Positions 1-8,623 of a stretch of DNA of 64,000 nt are shown here, one piece after another (within the stretch, counting starts at the first letter, position 1; the number at the start of each line of letters is the position of its first letter). The stretch is from DAOPZC01 sp035353175 (GTDB taxonomy: Bacteria; Verrucomicrobiota; Kiritimatiellia; RFP12; UBA1067): positions 1-64,000 of the forward strand of contig DAOPZC010000019.1 of assembly GCA_035353175.1 (NCBI GenBank), written 5' to 3'. The position numbers and the translations under genes were made by a program. The notes under the pieces were generated by a model, which had not been told where the DNA came from, did no database searches, and was given only the letters and a program-made list of their open reading frames with translations.

Positions 1-525
<525 letters not shown>

Positions 526-783
526 GATGCACTTTCATTTTTGGTAAGGAGTTGTGGATGAGGCTTAAACGTGAGGTGTGAACGATAAGGCGCAATGCTT
601 CCGAACAGACGAGACGGAAGCGGCTCAATGTGCATAATGGAATTCACGTGCATCATATTACAAAAATGGGGCCAGGCGGGCAACCCATAGCCGCCGTTTG
701 CGGAAAAGGGCCAGTTTGCCGGTTGCGCCGTCGTTCCTGATAGAGGGAAAAATAGGACGGGAGGACGCTGTGAGGCTACGCCT
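526..783. other. Intergenic region, no gene seen
   Basis: This 258-bp AT-richer gap lies between two minus-strand genes. Short reading frames here show no family resemblance. It contains two copies of GTGCAT about 20 bp apart (around 630-652) and an AT-rich patch near 655-665, which could hold the promoter of the downstream carboxynorspermidine synthase-like gene. No convincing terminator for the upstream GH127 gene was found. Confidence 0.4.
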
Positions 784-3519
784 CTATTTGGGTCGTGCTG
801 AACATGCGGCGCTGAAATAATCCGAAAGGAATCGGAACATCTGGGGGTAAGCCTCTTCCCAAAACGGTTGTGTATGTGCGCCGGGTTTCTCAATATAACA
901 ATGATCGACGGCGGTTTTACAGAGAAGGGCGTGGAGATCGCGGTTCGGGGCGATGAAGATGTCTTCCGTCCCGACGGTGATCATGATTTCGAGCTCGCCG
1001 TTCTTGAGCGTGCGCGCGAGATTGACGACCGAGTGTTCATTCCAGTATTCCGGGTGCGACAGCGGATCGCCGAGCCGCTCGCGCAGCTCCCATTTTCCTG
1101 AATCGCGGAACGGCCACAGATCCACGCCGCCGAAAATGCTGCCGACTGCGCCGAAGCGGTCCTTGTGACGCAACGCGATGTAAAACGAGCCGTGCCCGCC
1201 CATGGAGTTACCGGTCAGCCCGCGGTGCCGGCGGTCGGGAACCGTTCGGTAATGCGCGTCAATCCAGGGGACGAGTTCACGGACGACGAAGGTCTCATAC
1301 TTGTAGGACGGATCGACGGGGCTGTCCAGCCACCACGTGCGCGTCCCGCGCGGACAGACGACAATGACCTGATTCAGGTCCGCCGCCGCTCGGAAGATCG
1401 GATGGGCCGCGTGGCGCTCAGAGTCGGACGCCCCGTGCAGCAGATACACAACCGGATACCGCTTCAACGGATCAGTCGTATACCCCTTTGGCAGAATCAC
1501 CGCCGTCGGGATATCCTTCTTCATGCACGCGCTCGGCACGGAGATGCTGGAAAGGCCCTCTTTCGGGAGCGGCGGCAGCGTCTGCGAGACGTCCGGGAAC
1601 AGCGCGACGCGCAGCTTCGCGCAGCCGTAGGGGATGAGTTCGAGCACGGAAGAACCGTCCGCCGCCTTCGTCCGCAGCTTGAGCGGCGCGTCAAAGGGCC
1701 AGTCCCACTTCGCCGGCATCGGCGCGCGTAGGACTTCGACCGCGGCTGCGGCCTTCGACGAATCGAGCTTCCAGTCCGTGCGCGCACCTTCCACGGCCGT
1801 GTTTTCGTCCTTTTCGGGGAGCCCATACGCGAAGAGGAGCGGCCCGTACGAGACGCTGCAGTACGGCTTGCCGCCATCGTTGAAATCACGCATCGTCTCC
1901 GCCTTCGCGGCCATCGGGAACTTCAACGTCACCTTCTCCCCCTCCTTCCATTCACGGTCCAGGACGGCGAAGCCGTCGGTCCCGGCGCAGAGGTCCGCGG
2001 GGGTGCCGTTCACCGCGAACTCCGGCGTCCGGCACCATTCCGGCACACGCAGCTTCAGCGGGAACTTGATCGGCTTGCCGGTCTCTACGGACATCTCCAG
2101 CGTCTCGTCAAACGGATAGTCCGTCTTCGTTTCGATCCTCACCGACGTCCCTTTGAGTTCCGTTTCAAGCGTGTTCGGCGCGTAGAGTGTCGCGGCGAGT
2201 CCGCCTTCCGCGGGTTTCATCCACATCCATTGCACATAGCCCGGCAGGATGCGCGCGAGCGCCGCTGTGCAGCAGAGCGGCCAGTGCTTCGTCTTGAAGA
2301 CGCCGCCCTGTCCGCCGGGGCCCGCGTGGAACTTGCCGCACGCCGCGACGCGGTTCGGACTCTGAAAGTAGGCGTGGTGCATGAAATCGCGCGAGACGCA
2401 CGCCGGTCCGGCGTTGAAGAAACTGCGCTCGACGTGGTCCGCGAAGCGCCCCTCGCCCGTCACTCCGGCGAGCGTCGCGTAGAGGAGGAGGTCTCCCGCC
2501 ACGGTGCACGTCTCCGTGCCGCGGTCCGGCCCCGCCCATCCGAACTGCTCGTCGGCCACGGTGACGCCGTGCGACTGGCGCGTGTGTCTTTCCTGGAAGT
2601 CGAGCCAGGAGCGCACATTCGCCAGGTATTTCGCGTCGCCCGTCCAGAGTGATCCCTTGACCCAGGAGAACATGCTCTCGTAGCAGAGGACACCGTGCTG
2701 CAGACGCCATTCCCAGTTGCTGTTGGGGTCGCCGTCCCTGCGTTCGCGCATGCGGATCGTCTCCGGTGTCACGGGAAGGCCGTACCGCATGGCCGGCCAC
2801 CGCTCCGGATAGGGCTTCGTCGCAAAGAAGTTGTCGAGCGCCTTTGCGAGGTAACCGTCCCCGCAGTAGCGCCAGGTGTCACACGCCGCGGCGGGCAGCG
2901 TGATGGGGTTGCCGAAGAAGTAGAACCGCGGATCGTCCAGACACCATTTGAGCGCGCGGAGCGCCCGTTCGTCGCCCGTCGCCTCCCAGTAGGCGAGCAC
3001 GGCGCGCGTGGTGCGTCCGCTCGCGCCCACGATAAACCCGTGGTTCGCCCGTTCGATCTCGTCCATCTGGGCGGGATCGTTGCGGTCCATCCAGTAGACG
3101 AACGCGATCGAATTCGGATTCATCCGCTCTAGCAGCGGCTCGAGGCGCTCCTTCGCGTACGCTTTCAGTTCCGGATCGTCCAGTTCCCACGCGAGGCGCA
3201 CGAGCCCCTCGAACCAGTACGCACCGCCCTCTGTGCACCAGGCGCCCTTGTTCGGATCGCCCCAGTCGAGATACTTTCCGCGCGGGTGGAAGTCGCGGTT
3301 CCAGGCCCGCGGAAACGCCGGGTCCACCTCGTCCATGCGCGAGATGTACCCGTTCTTCGCGGTGACGCACCAGTCGCGCAGCCACCCCTGTGGCTTCACT
3401 TCGCCCGGCCGCAGCATCTCCATTTTCGCCGGTTGCTTCAACGCATGCGTCCGCTCCGGCAGTGCCGCAAACGACACGCCGGCGAGCGCCGACAGCACGA
3501 GAAAACAGCATTTGTTCAT
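784..3519 (-). CDS. Secreted GH127 (DUF1680) beta-L-arabinofuranosidase-like domain fused to a C-terminal esterase
   Basis: A 911-aa protein with signal peptide MNKCCFLVLSALAGVSFAA. Residues about 30-600 are a GH127/DUF1680 alpha/alpha barrel plus beta domain. The catalytic zinc-thiolate set of the family is visible: Glu336-x-Cys338 (GTETC) and Cys416-Cys417 (PLCCT). These match the known Glu/Cys and Cys-Cys pair in which one cysteine is the nucleophile. Residues about 660-905 form an esterase-D/feruloyl-esterase-like alpha/beta hydrolase with nucleophile Ser772 (GNSMGGHGS), a probable Asp near 853 or 861 and His882 (PGAHTQPF). Together they suggest one periplasmic or outer enzyme that deacylates and cleaves substituted arabinose-type side chains. 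The exact sugar is inferred. A XylR-type regulator is divergently transcribed just upstream. Confidence 0.88.
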   Translation of the reverse strand: MNKCCFLVLSALAGVSFAALPERTHALKQPAKMEMLRPGEVKPQGWLRDWCVTAKNGYISRMDEVDPAFPRAWNRDFHPRGKYLDWGDPNKGAWCTEGGAYWFEGLVRLAWELDDPELKAYAKERLEPLLERMNPNSIAFVYWMDRNDPAQMDEIERANHGFIVGASGRTTRAVLAYWEATGDERALRALKWCLDDPRFYFFGNPITLPAAACDTWRYCGDGYLAKALDNFFATKPYPERWPAMRYGLPVTPETIRMRERRDGDPNSNWEWRLQHGVLCYESMFSWVKGSLWTGDAKYLANVRSWLDFQERHTRQSHGVTVADEQFGWAGPDRGTETCTVAGDLLLYATLAGVTGEGRFADHVERSFFNAGPACVSRDFMHHAYFQSPNRVAACGKFHAGPGGQGGVFKTKHWPLCCTAALARILPGYVQWMWMKPAEGGLAATLYAPNTLETELKGTSVRIETKTDYPFDETLEMSVETGKPIKFPLKLRVPEWCRTPEFAVNGTPADLCAGTDGFAVLDREWKEGEKVTLKFPMAAKAETMRDFNDGGKPYCSVSYGPLLFAYGLPEKDENTAVEGARTDWKLDSSKAAAAVEVLRAPMPAKWDWPFDAPLKLRTKAADGSSVLELIPYGCAKLRVALFPDVSQTLPPLPKEGLSSISVPSACMKKDIPTAVILPKGYTTDPLKRYPVVYLLHGASDSERHAAHPIFRAAADLNQVIVVCPRGTRTWWLDSPVDPSYKYETFVVRELVPWIDAHYRTVPDRRHRGLTGNSMGGHGSFYIALRHKDRFGAVGSIFGGVDLWPFRDSGKWELRERLGDPLSHPEYWNEHSVVNLARTLKNGELEIMITVGTEDIFIAPNRDLHALLCKTAVDHCYIEKPGAHTQPFWEEAYPQMFRFLSDYFSAACSARPK

Positions 3520-3552
3520 GGAGCCATCACCTTTTGCAGCAGGACACGTTTT

Positions 3553-3730
3553 TCATTTTGCGACCTTGTAGACGATGATCGTCGAGGAACGGCGTTCGGG
3601 CTGGACGATTTCGAGTTCGCCGGAAAGAGCGGCGGTCGCGCCCCGCGTCAGGCACGATTTTTGCGGCCGCAGACTGTAAGGTAAGCGCCGCGCAAATGCC
3701 GAACAACAATAGCATCTGTCCGTTTCTCAT
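3553..3730 (-). pseudogene. Remnant of a secreted protein: signal peptide followed, out of frame, by a plausible C-terminal tail
   Basis: ATG at 3730 follows a good GGGGG-type ribosome site and encodes MRNGQMLLLFGICAALTLQS plus AAAK, a convincing signal peptide. The reading frame then becomes unlike protein. A +1 shift near 3670 gives a well-behaved tail containing GELEIVQPERRSSTIIVYK and ending VAK at a stop (3553-3555). This is the kind of beta-domain end seen on many glycoside hydrolases. I infer a gene that lost its middle through an internal deletion and was left frameshifted. It sits directly upstream of the GH127 gene in the same orientation, so it may be what remains of an earlier first gene of that operon. 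A short intact unknown gene is the alternative. Confidence 0.45.
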
Positions 3731-3793
3731 CCCGCCCCCTGCTTTTTTTAAAGAAACTAAACTCATTGAACCACGTTCTGCCGAGCTTTTCCA

Positions 3794-3831
3794 TTGACAT
3801 TTGCGTAAAATGATCTTTAACATTTGCGCAA
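3794..3831. promoter_or_regulatory. Direct-repeat operator for the XylR/AraC-type regulator
   Basis: Two copies of TTRACATTTGCGYAA (3794-3808 and 3817-3831) match at 13 of 15 positions and are offset by 23 bp, about two helical turns. Tandem direct repeats at this spacing are typical of AraC/XylR dimer sites. They lie in the divergent gap between the GH127/remnant genes and the regulator that starts at 3883, so I infer autoregulation and control of the GH127 operon. Confidence 0.6.
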
Positions 3832-3882
3832 CACTTTAACCGGGCTCTGCCCGGGGCGGGGCCTACAGAAAGACGTGTTGAC

Positions 3883-5028
3883 ATGGCGATTGTCACGAAA
3901 CAGATGCCCAAGGTGGCCATTCTTCTCGCAAGCCCTTATTCGACGCACCGGGAAATCCTGCGCGGCATTCTCAACTTCACCCGGCAAGGCACGCCGTGGG
4001 CGCTCGACGTGCGCATGGGGCGGGCGGACGAACCGGAGACGTTCGATCCCGCCAAGTGGGGCGCGACGGGGCTCATCACAAATCGCATGACCTCCCGTCT
4101 CGCCACTGCCGTCCGCCGGATGAAGACGCCCGTGGTGGTGCTCAACGACATCTGGCGGAACGGACCGGTTGTCGCCCGCATCCTGAGCGATAACGCCGGT
4201 GTCGCGAAGACCGCTGCGGCCTATCTGTCGGACGCCGGATTCAAGAAATTTGCCTTTGTCGGGGGGTCGGAAGAACCCTGGTGGGTGGCCGCGCGCTGTT
4301 CCGTTTTCGCTTACGAAATCGCGCGCCGCGATGGTATCTGCCACGTTTGCCCCTTCGGACGCGACGCCGACAGCGACCGTCTGAAGGCGTGGCTGGCAGG
4401 CCTTCCTAAACCCGTCGGGCTCTTCGCTTCCCACGACCTCCGTGCGCGGCAGGTCTTGGATGCCTGTCTCGATGTTGGAATCGACGTGCCGGGAGAGGTC
4501 GCGATTCTAGGCGTGGATAACGACGAGGTGATCTGCGAAACGGCCACTCCGACACTCTCGAGTATTCCAATGACGACGGAGGAGGCCGGATTCCGCGCGG
4601 CGGCGATACTGAATGACGTGATGTTGAGCGGCCGACACCCGCAGCAGGCAGAAAAAATTTTCTTTACCGGCACGCACGTCGTGACCCGGCAATCCACGAT
4701 GCGTGTTTTCTCGCACGATGTTCTGGTGCGCCGTTGCCGGGAACTCATGGAGGCGAACGCCGGAACGCCGTTCAAGGTGGCCGATCTCGTCATGCATCTT
4801 AACGTCTCGCGCCGAACACTGGAGACGCGATTTCGGGCGGCGACCGGGCGCACGTTAAACGCCGAAATCACGGATCTCCGCATCCGCCGCGCGAAGGCAT
4901 TGCTTGATAGGACGACGATGACCCAGGAAGCCGTGGCACAGGCATGCGGCTTCTGCGACGCGAGCCACCTGAATGTTGTTTTGCGTAAACATTGCGGCGT
5001 ACGGCCTTCCGCCTTCCGTCGCCGTTGA
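3883..5028 (+). CDS. XylR-type transcriptional regulator (LacI-like sugar-binding domain + AraC HTH)
   Basis: A 381-aa protein. Residues about 5-270 form a periplasmic-binding-protein-like sensor (PKVAILLASPYSTHREILRG, then GLFASHDLRARQVLDAC and VAILGVDNDEVICE), as in E. coli XylR and LacI C-termini. Residues about 280-380 are a double helix-turn-helix AraC domain with LNVSRRTLETRFRAATGRT and the signature VAQACGFCDASHLNVVLRK ending in a GVRPSAFRRR tail. It should bind a sugar in the cytoplasm and activate the divergent GH127 genes through the direct repeat at 3794-3831. The true ligand cannot be read from sequence. The start at 3883 has only a weak ribosome site. Confidence 0.88.
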   Translation: MAIVTKQMPKVAILLASPYSTHREILRGILNFTRQGTPWALDVRMGRADEPETFDPAKWGATGLITNRMTSRLATAVRRMKTPVVVLNDIWRNGPVVARILSDNAGVAKTAAAYLSDAGFKKFAFVGGSEEPWWVAARCSVFAYEIARRDGICHVCPFGRDADSDRLKAWLAGLPKPVGLFASHDLRARQVLDACLDVGIDVPGEVAILGVDNDEVICETATPTLSSIPMTTEEAGFRAAAILNDVMLSGRHPQQAEKIFFTGTHVVTRQSTMRVFSHDVLVRRCRELMEANAGTPFKVADLVMHLNVSRRTLETRFRAATGRTLNAEITDLRIRRAKALLDRTTMTQEAVAQACGFCDASHLNVVLRKHCGVRPSAFRRR

Positions 5029-5088
5029 GCCACGTGGCGCTCTGATGCGCGGTCAGCCGCAGGGCGGCGGCGGCCGCAACGGAAGCAT

Positions 5089-5105
5089 GGACGCGGGCCG
5101 CGTCC
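5089..5105. terminator. GC-rich palindrome between convergent genes
   Basis: A perfect 7-bp stem GGACGCG/CGCGTCC with a 3-nt loop lies in the 162-bp gap between the ends of the regulator gene and speA. It has no T-tract, so a two-way terminator role is only suggested by its position between converging genes. Confidence 0.25.
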
Positions 5106-5190
5106 ACGAGGACGAATAGCGCAACATCCCGGCCGCGACACCGCCGGAGCGAAACACGCTCTCCACCGCGAACCGGCGCAGGAACCGGCC

Positions 5191-7116
5191 TCACTGTTCG
5201 AAGTAGGTATAGCCGCGCAAGCCGTTGTCGTATGCTGCCAGAATTTCGCGGCGCTCGGCGGGCGTGATCCGTTTGGCCTTGACCGCGTCTTCGGCGAGTG
5301 CGCGGAACTGCTCCATGAGCCGTTCGGGACGGTATTCGACGTAGCTCAGCACATCGCCGACCGTATCGCCCTGGAGCTCCTGCACGTAGTCGATGTCGCC
5401 GTCCTCGTCGACCTGCACGCTCACGACGTTGGTGTCGCCGAAGAGGTTGTGGAGGTCGCCGAGCGTCTCCTGGTAGGCGCCCACGAGGAAGGCCGCGAGC
5501 ATGTACGGCTCGCCTTTGCGCATGGGGTGCACGGGGAGGACCGGCTTGACGTCGTGCTGGTCGATGAAGTTATCGATGCGGCCGTCGCAGTCGCAGGTGA
5601 TGTCCGAGAGGCACGCCATGCGCGTCGGCTTCTCGCACAGACGGTGGATCGGCATGATCGGGAAGAGCTGGTCGATGGCCCAGGCGTCCGGCAGGGACTG
5701 GAACACGCTGAAGTTGCAGTAGTAGACGTCGGCGAGCAGGGCGTCGAGGCCGAGCAGGTCTTTGGGCACGACTTTGAGGCCGGGCAGCAGCTCGCGGATG
5801 CGCGTCAGGATGTACCAGAAAATGCAGTCGGCGGCGGCGTGCTGGCGCAGGGTGATGTCGCCGTGCTTGAAGGCCTTCTGGATCTCCTCGCGGTAGTAGA
5901 GGGCGTCGTTGAACGACTCCTGCAGGTTCTTGAGGCTGAGCGTGCGCGAGACGTACATCATGTTCTCGAGCGCTTCCGGCCGGGGCTCGGGCACGTTTTC
6001 GGGGAGCTCGCGCTCCTCGTAGACGGCGGTGTCGAGCACGTTGATGAGCAGCACGGAGTAGTAGCCGATGAGCGAGCGGCCCGACTCGCTGATGACGACG
6101 GGGTGGGGGATCTGCTCCTCGTTGCAGGCGGTCATGATGCCTTCGATCACGTCGGCGCAGTACTCGGAGATGTCGTAGTTGGCGCTGCTGGCGAAGTTCG
6201 TGTGCGAGCCGTCGTAGTCGATCGCCAGGCCGCCGCCGATGTCGAAGATTCCCATGCGGGCGCCCTCGCGGACCAGGCCGACGTAGAAGCGCGAGGCCTC
6301 TTTGACGGCGTCGCGGATCTCGCGGATGTTCGGCACTTGGGAGCCCAGGTGGTAGTGGAGCAGCTCGAGGCAATCGAGCATGTTCGCGTCGCGCAGGGAG
6401 TCGACGGCGTCGATCACCTGCGACGGCGTGAGGCCGAAGACGCTGCGCTCGCCGCCGGACTCGGACCACTTGCCGCCGACGCGGCTGGAGAGCTTGACGC
6501 GGATGCCGATGCGCGGCCGGATGTTCAGGGCGGCCGCGCGCTCCAGGATCAGGTTCAGCTCGTCGGTGGTCTCGAGCACGAGGATCGTCTGGAGACCCAT
6601 TTTGAGCGACGAGAGCGCGAGGTCGATGAACTCGGCGTCCTTGTAGCCGTTGCAGATCAGGAAGGCGTCGGGGTCGCGCATGTAGGCCAGCGCGGCGATC
6701 AGCTCGGCTTTGGAGCCCGCTTCGAGGCCGTGGTGGTAAGGCGCGCCGAAGGTCACGACGTCGTGGACCGCCTGCTGCTGCTGGTTCACCTTGATCGGGA
6801 AAGCGCCGCGGTAGACGTTCTGGTAGGAATAGTCCGCGATCGCCTTTTTGAACGATTCGTTGATCAGGCGGATGCGGTCGCCGAGAAGGTCGCTGAAGCG
6901 CAGCAGCAGCGGCATGCTCATGCCGCGGTCGTGGAGGCCGTCCACGATGTCGCTCAGTTTGATGCTGACGGTGCCTTTCGCGTTTTTCAGGTTGACGGCC
7001 ACGTGGCCGTCTTCGGTCACTTTGAAGTAACCCTGACCCCAGGCGCCGACCCCATAGAGCTCAGCGCTCTTGACGCTGTTCCAGCCATCCAGTGCATCCA
7101 ACAAACTTTGCGACAT
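5191..7116 (-). CDS. speA: Biosynthetic arginine decarboxylase
   Basis: A 641-aa PLP-dependent alanine-racemase-fold decarboxylase converting arginine to agmatine, the first step toward putrescine and spermidine. The family motifs are clear: GVGAWGQGYF near the N-terminus, the PLP lysine K109 in FPIKVNQQQQ, HYHLGSQ, the GGGLAIDYDGS phosphate loop, and the active-site cysteine region ITCDCDGRIDNF at about residue 505. The length is close to E. coli SpeA (about 658). I chose ATG 7116 because GGAGGAGGG lies 10 nt upstream and homology begins with MSQSLLDALDGW. An in-frame extension upstream to 7317 has no such support. The same-strand carboxynorspermidine synthase-like gene at 1-525 suggests the non-SAM spermidine route. 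Confidence 0.96.
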   Translation of the reverse strand: MSQSLLDALDGWNSVKSAELYGVGAWGQGYFKVTEDGHVAVNLKNAKGTVSIKLSDIVDGLHDRGMSMPLLLRFSDLLGDRIRLINESFKKAIADYSYQNVYRGAFPIKVNQQQQAVHDVVTFGAPYHHGLEAGSKAELIAALAYMRDPDAFLICNGYKDAEFIDLALSSLKMGLQTILVLETTDELNLILERAAALNIRPRIGIRVKLSSRVGGKWSESGGERSVFGLTPSQVIDAVDSLRDANMLDCLELLHYHLGSQVPNIREIRDAVKEASRFYVGLVREGARMGIFDIGGGLAIDYDGSHTNFASSANYDISEYCADVIEGIMTACNEEQIPHPVVISESGRSLIGYYSVLLINVLDTAVYEERELPENVPEPRPEALENMMYVSRTLSLKNLQESFNDALYYREEIQKAFKHGDITLRQHAAADCIFWYILTRIRELLPGLKVVPKDLLGLDALLADVYYCNFSVFQSLPDAWAIDQLFPIMPIHRLCEKPTRMACLSDITCDCDGRIDNFIDQHDVKPVLPVHPMRKGEPYMLAAFLVGAYQETLGDLHNLFGDTNVVSVQVDEDGDIDYVQELQGDTVGDVLSYVEYRPERLMEQFRALAEDAVKAKRITPAERREILAAYDNGLRGYTYFEQ

Positions 7117-7390
7117 TTCGGGTGATCCCTCCTCCATCACGTGCGGGAAATAAGGTCTCAGACGCGCCCCGTTCAACGCGCTGATACAGCGATTAGGTAC
7201 GCGCGAAACATGCCAAACCCCGCGGGAAAGTGCAATAGAAAAACGTGCTGTGGAAAGCCGCCTCACGTCCGCGGCGTCCGCCGATTCTGACTGCCGGAAT
7301 CCACGTGGTGCGCCCAAAAGCGGACGAGCACGGGTGAATGCATATTTTTGGGGCAGGATCTTGGACAGCGGCGGTTGCTGTTGCGATGCT
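7117..7390. other. Intergenic region upstream of speA
   Basis: A 274-bp gap between two minus-strand genes. It must contain the speA promoter; TTGCAC with a weak -10 partner 17 bp downstream on the minus strand (around 7205-7235) is the best candidate but is not convincing. I see no gene. Confidence 0.3.
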
Positions 7391-8188
7391 TCATGTACAG
7401 CCGCGCGGTCCCGTCTCGGCTTGTTTCTCGCCGCTGAGTCCCCGCCGGTGCTGCAGGCGGTACTGATGCGGGGTGATCCCGCGGAAGCGTTTAAAGGTCC
7501 TGATGAAATGGCTGTGGTCGCAGAAGCCGACTTCCTGTGCGATCTCGGCGATGAGACGGGTCGAATGCTCGAGCATCTCCCGCGCGGCGTTGATTCGCGT
7601 CAGAAGGATATAGTCCACCGGTGTCATCTTGAAAAACTTTCTGAACCCCCTTCTGAACTGGCTGTTGGAACAGTGGGCCATCCGTACCAAATCGTTGACC
7701 GTGATCGGTCGGCTGTAGTGGGTGTTGATGAAGGCGGCCACATCCGAGAAATTGCTGTACCACTCCGGAATTTCCCTTGCGTCGGCGACAAAACGGTAGA
7801 TGGCGGCGACGCCGATGACCTGCCGCCTTTTTCCGTAAAGCGGGACACGGCTGGTGCAGATGAACTTGGTGGTCAGATCGGGCGAGAAAGAAATCGCATT
7901 GATGATCGGTTTGCCGGTACGCATGACTTCGCTGTCGGTGTCCACGTAATCCTTTGCGCAGGTCTCGGGAAAAAGGTCATAGCTGGTTTTTCCGATGGCG
8001 TCGGAAATTTCCTTCACGTTGCAGTTCTCGCAATTCCGCTTGTTTAGGAACATGATTCGCCCTTTGCGGTCCTTCAGATAGGCCGCCGTGTCCGGCATCA
8101 CGTCCAGAAGGAGCAGGAAGGCTTCGATGTTGCTGCCGACCTGTTTCAGGAAGGCCGACTGCATCTTGTTTCGTTTATCGATGGGCAT
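7391..8188 (-). CDS. PAS-domain AraC family transcriptional regulator
   Basis: A 265-aa regulator. Residues about 20-135 look like a PAS sensor (LDVMPDTAAYLKDRKGRIMF, CENCNVKEISDAIGKTSYDLFPE, and TSRVPLYGKRRQVIGVAAIY). Two close cysteines (CENC) might allow metal or redox sensing, but this is speculative. Residues about 150-250 are an AraC HTH pair (VNDLVRMAHCSNSQFRRGFRK and IAQEVGFCDHSHFIRTFKRF, ending GITPHQYR). It is divergent from the small secreted protein/SUMF1/HzsA-like genes, with an inverted repeat between them, so it is the likely regulator of that cassette. The start at 8188 has AGAG about 10 nt upstream. Confidence 0.85.
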   Translation of the reverse strand: MPIDKRNKMQSAFLKQVGSNIEAFLLLLDVMPDTAAYLKDRKGRIMFLNKRNCENCNVKEISDAIGKTSYDLFPETCAKDYVDTDSEVMRTGKPIINAISFSPDLTTKFICTSRVPLYGKRRQVIGVAAIYRFVADAREIPEWYSNFSDVAAFINTHYSRPITVNDLVRMAHCSNSQFRRGFRKFFKMTPVDYILLTRINAAREMLEHSTRLIAEIAQEVGFCDHSHFIRTFKRFRGITPHQYRLQHRRGLSGEKQAETGPRGCT

Positions 8189-8243
8189 AACGGGTTTCTC
8201 TGTTCACAGACCATTTTCAGAGTGTCCAATTAGTACACTTTTT

Positions 8244-8273
8244 TGGCAGGATCATACAAGACTAATCTTGCCA
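8244..8273. promoter_or_regulatory. Inverted-repeat operator in a divergent promoter region
   Basis: TGGCAGGAT (8244-8252) and ATCTTGCCA (8265-8273) form 9-bp arms with one mismatch and a 12-bp spacer. A weaker pair AGTGT/ACACT flanks 8221-8239. The site lies between the PAS-AraC regulator and the secreted-protein cassette that starts at 8361, consistent with an operator for that regulator. Confidence 0.45.
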
Positions 8274-8360
8274 GCGGTGCTATTGTCAAAACATCATATG
8301 AAAGGGATTGGAACAAAGTTGGCGTTGAGTGGACTTTTTTTTAAGGAGTGAACAGATGAT

Positions 8361-8570
8361 ATGAAAGGCAAAAAACCATTTCTTTGTCTGATCGTCGGAG
8401 GGGCAAGCCTTCAAATGCTCGTGACGCTTGCCGCGACGCCTGCGGCCTCTGTCGCTACCGCCACAGATGTGCTGATCGACACGCGGATCAATTTCGTCGT
8501 TCGGTCCGCCGCGCCGGGAACGAAGATCGACACGCTGACGCCCGGTGGCACCCTGATCATGGTTCACTGA
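8361..8570 (+). CDS. Small secreted protein of unknown function
   Basis: A 69-aa product preceded by AAGGAG 12 nt before the ATG. Residues 1-35 form a positively charged start, a hydrophobic stretch and an alanine-rich segment (ATPAASVATA), which looks like a signal peptide. The remaining mature part is only about 35 residues, TDVLIDTRINFVVRSAAPGT onward to LIMVH. I do not recognise the family. It is followed after 53 nt by the secreted SUMF1 protein in the same direction, so the two are probably co-transcribed. It could instead be a spurious frame, but the ribosome site and signal-like start argue for a real gene. Confidence 0.5.
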   Translation: MKGKKPFLCLIVGGASLQMLVTLAATPAASVATATDVLIDTRINFVVRSAAPGTKIDTLTPGGTLIMVH

Positions 8571-8623
8571 CGTTCCGATTGGATGACCGTTGTTGAAAAA
8601 AAGACTCAAGCGGAGTAAACTGA

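Noticed and set aside
3527..3823. Intact 98-aa minus-strand gene
   Set aside because: Only the signal-peptide part from 3730 is protein-like. The rest makes sense only after a frameshift, so it is listed as a remnant.
7117..7317. N-terminal extension of SpeA to 7317
   Set aside because: The extra 67 residues have no homology, while ATG 7116 has a strong GGAGG site and begins the conserved region.
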